NCBI GenBank assembly: GCA_934479825.1
Contig: CAKSOW010000016.1
Coordinates: 1 to 53,719, forward strand
Source: an uncultured Eubacteriales bacterium
GTDB lineage: Bacteria > Bacillota > Clostridia > Oscillospirales > CAG-382
Direction: 5' to 3'
Length of the DNA: 53,719 bases
In this document: one piece after another, positions 49,497 to 53,719 of the stretch
Position numbering within the stretch: the stretch's first letter is position 1
Layout of the letters: each line of letters begins with the position of its first letter
Made by a program: the position numbers and the translations under genes
Notes under the pieces: model-generated
Databases searched by the model: none
What the model was told of the DNA's origin: nothing
Seen by the model: the letters and a program-made list of their open reading frames with translations, nothing else

Positions 49497-50459
49497 ATGA
49501 ACAACAATGCAAGAGAAATTCCCGTTTATCTGTTTACCGGATTTTTGGAAGCCGGAAAGACAAAATTCATTCAGGAAACCTTTGAGGATCCGCGTTTCAA
49601 CAATGGTGAAAACACGCTTTTATTAGTCTGTGAAGAGGGAATCGAAGAATATGATGCATCCCGTTTCAAGGGCGACATGGGTTCGTTCCATGCGGTAAAC
49701 GTCGATTCGCCCGACGAACTGACGGTCGATTATTTATCCAAGCTGCAGGACAAATACGACATTGACCGCGTTGTAGTGGAATACAACGGCATGTGGATGC
49801 TTGACCGTTTTTACAGTGCGCTCCCGGAGGGGTGGCTTGTCTACCAGGAGATTTTATTTGTCGAAGCCGGGACATTTTTAAATTACAACGCCAACATGCG
49901 CAGTCTTGTCTATGACAAGCTCAAAAGCTGCGAACTTGTGGTATTCAACCGTGCGGACGAGAAAAACTTAGACAAACAGGCTTTTCACAAGATTGTGCGT
50001 GCGGTCAGCCGCAAAACCAACATTGCCTATGAATATAAGAACGGCGAAGTGGAATATGATGATATAGAAGATCCGCCGCCTTATGACATGAATGCGCCGA
50101 TCATTGAGATTGCGGACGAGGACTATGCTTTCTGGTGTGCGGATTTTGCGGAAAAGCCAGAGGCCTATGAGGGCAAGACGGTTCGCATACACGTTATGGT
50201 CGCCAAGAACAAAAGTCTTCGTGACGGAGAAATGGTTGTAGGACGCAAGCTCATGTTATGCTGTTCGGAGGACATTCAATTCAAGGGCATGTTATGCAAA
50301 TGCGACACGGCGGCGAAATATAAATCGAACGACTGGATTTATTTAACCGCGAAGATTGTATTTGAAGATCACCGGTTATACCGCGGCGGCAGAGGTCCGG
50401 TTCTTTATGCGAATGCCGTCAAGCGTGCAGAGCCTGCCGATCCCGAAGTAGCTGTATAA
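49497..50459 (+). CDS. CobW-like GTPase fused to a YcgQ/TIGR03943-like C-terminal domain
   Basis: The 320-residue product begins PVYLFTGFLEAGKTKFIQE (P-loop, residues about 9-27), but has no CxCC metal motif; the equivalent region reads LLVCEEGIEEYD. Residues about 120-200 continue the G3E fold (ELVVFNRADEKN). The last 100 residues (AYEGKTVRIHVMV, VVGRKLMLCCSEDIQFKGMLC, SNDWIYLTAKI) resemble the C-terminal domain of YcgQ/TIGR03943 permease subunits that occur beside CobW genes. No permease gene is adjacent, so the domain appears transplanted onto the GTPase. It is probably cotranscribed with the preceding gene. Confidence 0.75.
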   Translation: MNNNAREIPVYLFTGFLEAGKTKFIQETFEDPRFNNGENTLLLVCEEGIEEYDASRFKGDMGSFHAVNVDSPDELTVDYLSKLQDKYDIDRVVVEYNGMWMLDRFYSALPEGWLVYQEILFVEAGTFLNYNANMRSLVYDKLKSCELVVFNRADEKNLDKQAFHKIVRAVSRKTNIAYEYKNGEVEYDDIEDPPPYDMNAPIIEIADEDYAFWCADFAEKPEAYEGKTVRIHVMVAKNKSLRDGEMVVGRKLMLCCSEDIQFKGMLCKCDTAAKYKSNDWIYLTAKIVFEDHRLYRGGRGPVLYANAVKRAEPADPEVAV

Positions 50460-50460
50460 A

Positions 50461-51615
50461 AAGGGCGGCTTTGCCGTCAGCCGATACTCACGCACCAGCG
50501 TGAGTTTGCCGCCCTGAAAGGGCGGCTGGGGAGCCGTTGTTACTTTTGCAAAAGTAACCAAAGAGGCACTTTGGGATTGCCTTTCTTTTCCGGAAAGCCT
50601 GGAAAGAGCGCTTTTCGTTTCACGAAAAGCATATAAGGGACGTTTTTATGTTACTTTTCGCCTCTGCGAAAAGTAACCAAAAGCAGACCGAGGGTTGCGA
50701 CCCTCTGGACTCCCGGGGAGCGGTTCAAAGCTCTACACAGGCGTACTTTTTATAGAAATTGTAGCTTTCCGTGCCTAAATCAGCTTTCAGGCTTTGAACC
50801 GGTGCGAAAGGGAAGCTGTACATTAGACGCTCGGACGCGTCAAAAGTTGCCGGTGGCAAGTTTTGGCGTGCCGGAGACCGCCGAAACAGGGAGTATTGTG
50901 AGCGGATGCGAACAAGACGACCATGTTTCAAGGAGACTATCGCTAAATATCCGGATTTTGATTTAGGTCGGTTAGTGCTGGGGCTTGCCACCGCAAGCAC
51001 TTGGTTAAAAGAGAAACTGCACGTTATTATCTTTGTTGTGGTGGAAACGGGAAACCGATGTGAGCAAAAAGAAAGTTTGGTATAAATCTTTGGTTTGCAT
51101 AGATGCAGAAAATCGTTTTTTTGCACTCTCGCACAAAGCTTTCCTTTTTCTCAAAATAACTTTCTGTCCTTTTAAAAACAACTTCTCATCCAACCCTCCC
51201 TTTTTACCAAACACATAACCTACTATCTACCCAAATCAAAGCCATTCTTTTTATAAACATCTACAAATCCTTACGCAGTAAAACCACCGTCTCGCACCGG
51301 TTCAAAATACTCCGAGCTAAATTGCACAAAGTTATAAATTTTCGCAAAGACATCTTGATGGCACTTAGCTTATGACTTAATCAAAAAATCCACCGCTCGG
51401 AATTTTGAACCGCACCCCGGGAGTCCAGAGGGCGCACCCTCTGGGGTACTTTTTGGTTACTTTTTCGTACAAGCGAAAAAGTAACGTAAAAACGTCCCTT
51501 TTGGAAACTTTCGAGAAAAGAAAAGTTTCCCTAAGAGCCTCTTTCCGAGCCTTTCCGAAAAAGAAAGGCAATCCCAAAGAGCCCCTTTTGGTGGCTTTCC
51601 GGGAAAAGCCATAAC
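50461..51615. repeat. Modular hairpin-arm intergenic element, copy H
   Basis: B orientation. Left arm 50461-50720: GGCGGC/GCCGTC, CTCACGC/GCGTGAG, a GCCGCCC/GGGCGGC stem (as in E), GTTACTTTTGCAAAAGTAAC, CTTTTCGTTTCACGAAAAG, GTTACTTTTCGCCTCTGCG hairpin and GAGGGTTGCGACCCTC. Left cassette type 3: 50722-50800. Core: 50801-51298, whose first part (about 50818-50985) is replaced by sequence absent from the other copies. Right cassette type 2, inverted: 51299-51411. Right arm 51412-51615. The 1.29-kb gap also holds a terminator (51626) and perhaps the RNase J promoter. Confidence 0.9.
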
Positions 51616-51625
51616 TTCGTAAATC

Positions 51626-51650
51626 AGCGGTCGGCTATCACCGCTTTTTT
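51626..51650 (+). terminator. Rho-independent terminator before RNase J
   Basis: AGCGGT (51626-51631) pairs with ACCGCT (51640-51645), followed by TTTTTT. The stem is short. A TATACT at about 51720 could be the RNase J -10, but lacks a good -35. Confidence 0.65.
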
Positions 51651-51748
51651 GATACATACACATTCACACCATGCCCCCCCAAGGGCGGACGCCCCCTTTT
51701 TTCCGGACGTCTTTCTCGTTATACTTTTGAAAGGATGATTCTATCACT

Positions 51749-53452
51749 ATGGCAAGAAACGGTAATCGATTGCCGCGAAACAAAAAAACCAAAAACGAAA
51801 AAGTCAAGATTATTCCCCTCGGCGGCCTCGGCGAGATCGGAAGAAATATGACCGCTATCGAATATGAGGACGAAATTCTCGTCATCGACTGCGGTCTCGG
51901 TTTCCCCGATGAAAGTATGCTCGGCGTTGACCTTGTCATTCCCGACACCGCTTATCTCGAAGAAAATGCCGATAAAGTCCTCGGCATTCTCTTGACACAC
52001 GGCCATGAAGACCATATCGGCGCACTGCCTTATGTGCTCCGTCTCTTGAATGTTCCTGTTTACGGAACACTTTTAACCCTCGGTATTGTAGAGGGAAAAC
52101 TCATCGAACACGGACTGGAAAAAGCTGTTACCCTCAATCAGGTCAACGCAGGCGATTCCATTAAACTCGGCAAGCATTTTACCGCCGAATTTATCCGTGT
52201 CAATCATTCTATCGCCGATTCCTGCGCCATTGCCGTCACCTGCCCGGCCGGCACGATCGTCTGCACCGGCGACTTCAAAATCGATCTTACCCCGATCCAG
52301 GGCGATGTCATCAACTTAACCCGGTTCGGTGAACTCGGCAAACAAGGCGTTCTCGCCATGCTCGGCGAATCCACCAACGCCGAACGTCCCGGTTTTACCA
52401 TGTCGGAACGCAAGGTCGGCAAGTCGCTCGACCACATTTTCCGCGGCTGTGACAAGCGGATCGTCATTGCGACGTTCTCCTCCAATGTCCACCGCGTTCA
52501 GCAAATCATCGATTATTCCTATAAATACGGCCGCAAAGTCGCTCTCACCGGCCGCAGCATGTTAAATATCATTGCCGCGGCGCAAAAATTCGGCTATATG
52601 GATATTCCCGAGGGAACGCTTGTCGATATCAATGAGATCAAGCGGTTCAAACCGGAAGAATTGACTATCATCACGACCGGTTCGCAGGGTGAGCCGATGA
52701 GTGCACTCTACCGTATGGCCTTTGCGGAACACGATAAAGTATCGCTGTCGGAATCGGACTTAGTGGTCATTTCGGCCTCCACCATTCCGGGCAATGAAAA
52801 ATTAGTCAACAAGATCGTCAACGAACTTCTCAAAAAAGGAGTTACGTTATTGAACGACGCCGTAGCGGACGTTCATGTATCGGGGCATGCCTGCCAAGAA
52901 GAATTAAAGCTTATGTTATCGCTTGTCAAGCCGAAATATTTCATTCCGATACACGGAGAATACCGGCATTTAAAGGCGCATTCGGATTTAGCCCAGGAGA
53001 TGGGTGTAGACCGGAGCAACATTGTGATTCCGGAACTTGGCATGGTAATCGAAGTATCCGAAAGCGGCATCCGCACACAGGATCATGTCCAGGCCGGCAA
53101 GGTGCTCATTGACGGATTAGGCGTCGGAGATGTCGGAAGCGTCGTTCTCCGCGACCGCAGACATTTAGCGCAGGATGGTCTAATTGTAGTAGTAGCGGCA
53201 ATCAGTTTTGAGACAAAAGAGATCATATCCGGGCCGGACATTGTATCGCGCGGATTCGTATATGTCAAGGAAGCAGAAGAGTTGATGGACAGCTTACGCG
53301 GCATTGCGCTTGAAACGATTGAAAAATGCTTTGAGAGCAACATTGATGAATGGAACACGATCAAGGGACGCATAAAAGATGCGCTCACGACGCACATATA
53401 TGGCATTACCAAGCGCAAGCCGATGATTCTGCCGGTCATCATGGAAGTATAA
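51749..53452 (+). CDS. rnj: Ribonuclease J
   Basis: The 567-residue product is a beta-CASP metallo-beta-lactamase RNase with 5' exonuclease and endonuclease activity in mRNA decay and rRNA maturation. LTHGHEDHIG (His84, His86, Asp88, His89) supplies the zinc ligands; NHSIADSCAIAV, CTGDFKID, ATFSSNVHRVQQI and SGHACQEELKLML follow in the usual order, with the C-terminal dimerisation domain. A basic N-terminal stretch of about 18 residues precedes the lactamase domain. The ATG at 51749 follows AAAGGA at 12 nt. Single gene between element copies H and I; J1 and J2 cannot be told apart here. Confidence 0.96.
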   Translation: MARNGNRLPRNKKTKNEKVKIIPLGGLGEIGRNMTAIEYEDEILVIDCGLGFPDESMLGVDLVIPDTAYLEENADKVLGILLTHGHEDHIGALPYVLRLLNVPVYGTLLTLGIVEGKLIEHGLEKAVTLNQVNAGDSIKLGKHFTAEFIRVNHSIADSCAIAVTCPAGTIVCTGDFKIDLTPIQGDVINLTRFGELGKQGVLAMLGESTNAERPGFTMSERKVGKSLDHIFRGCDKRIVIATFSSNVHRVQQIIDYSYKYGRKVALTGRSMLNIIAAAQKFGYMDIPEGTLVDINEIKRFKPEELTIITTGSQGEPMSALYRMAFAEHDKVSLSESDLVVISASTIPGNEKLVNKIVNELLKKGVTLLNDAVADVHVSGHACQEELKLMLSLVKPKYFIPIHGEYRHLKAHSDLAQEMGVDRSNIVIPELGMVIEVSESGIRTQDHVQAGKVLIDGLGVGDVGSVVLRDRRHLAQDGLIVVVAAISFETKEIISGPDIVSRGFVYVKEAEELMDSLRGIALETIEKCFESNIDEWNTIKGRIKDALTTHIYGITKRKPMILPVIMEV

Positions 53453-53456
53453 GCCG

Positions 53457-53719
53457 GCTATGCCGGCTACCGATACTCACGCGAAACGTGAGTGGCAGTC
53501 CCGGCAGGGGCTGCCGGGAAGCCGCGGTTACTTTTGCGAAAGTAACCAAAGAGGCACTTGGGGAGGGCTTTTCTTTTTCAGAAAAGTCCAGAAAGAGGCT
53601 CTTTGGGGAACTTTTTTCTCAAAAAGTTAGATAAAGAGACGGTTTTTGTGTTACTTTTTCGCTTGCTTGAATTTTCAAGTCAAGTGCAAGAGCAAATTGT
53701 AAAAAGATTCAAAAGGAGA
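53457..53719. repeat. Half copy (I) of the modular hairpin-arm intergenic element at the window end
   Basis: One arm only: GCCGGCTATGCCGGC, CTCACGC/GCGTGAG, CCGGCAGGGGCTGCCGG, GTTACTTTTGCGAAAGTAAC, CTTTTCTTTTTCAGAAAAG and the first half of the GTTACTTTTTCGC hairpin. From about 53662 the usual second half and cassette are absent; instead nested CTTG/CAAG repeats lead to AAAAGGAGA at the last base, a possible ribosome site. This end matches the inverted start of half copy A. Confidence 0.8.

Overview
The window looks like a chromosomal segment from an uncultured anaerobic clostridium (Bacillota, Clostridia; an Oscillospiraceae- or Christensenellales-like gut or faecal bacterium is my best guess). 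The evidence is Firmicutes-type gene sets and orders (rsmB-rlmN-prpC-prkC-rsgA, rpsB-tsf, pgk-tpiA, RNase J, a DUF1540 protein, a BlaI/BlaR1 pair), sigma-A promoters with 17-bp spacers, strong GGAGG ribosome sites, an FTR-like iron-sulfur disulfide reductase beside thioredoxin, and no respiratory genes. No tRNA, rRNA, CRISPR array, prophage or complete transposase gene was found.

Layout. 1-5.2 kb: a VOC-family protein, an N-acetylhexosamine kinase plus GH123-like glycosidase operon, and an HPr-like protein lacking the catalytic histidine. 5.2-9.1 kb: a BlaR1/BlaI pair with two operator dyads, then tsf and rpsB. 9.3-14.9 kb: ksgA with a split ThrE-type exporter, an oligopeptide-binding lipoprotein and a three-S1-domain protein. 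16.1-22.6 kb: sugar and polysaccharide genes (SDR, epimerase, sugar-phosphate isomerase, heparinase II/III-like lyase) and a YdcF/SanA-type membrane protein. 22.8-25 kb: tpiA and pgk. 26.4-35.1 kb: a thioredoxin/FTR pair and a long leftward run SGNH-rsmB-rlmN-prpC-prkC-rsgA-thioesterase. 36.4-44 kb: a phosphoesterase, DUF1540, metA, a DUF362 ferredoxin, a membrane protein and secA. 44.3-53.5 kb: two tandem Gfo/Idh/MocA oxidoreductases, a GNAT, a lipoprotein, two CobW-type GTPases (one very His-rich, one fused to a YcgQ-like domain) and RNase J.

The most unusual content is intergenic. Seven complete copies and two half copies of a modular element of about 1.05-1.27 kb fill almost every long gap, roughly 15% of the window. 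Each copy has two outward arms made of trains of short hairpins whose stems change by compensating substitutions between copies. Inside the arms lie two exchangeable cassettes (79 or about 112 bp) bounded by GGTTCAAA and TTTGAACC, and in the middle a conserved non-coding core of about 440-540 bp. Several neighbouring genes end inside the arm hairpins. I do not recognise this as a named family. A second, unrelated element of 193-196 bp occurs twice, each time inserted at a Rho-independent terminator with the whole terminator hairpin duplicated on both sides, and in the same orientation relative to the upstream gene.

The genes fit a saccharolytic anaerobe using host or plant glycans. GH123 plus NahK suggests release and phosphorolytic salvage of N-acetylgalactosamine. 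Heparinase, SDR, epimerase and MocA genes suggest uronic-acid or inositol-type substrates, but substrates are inferred from family membership only.
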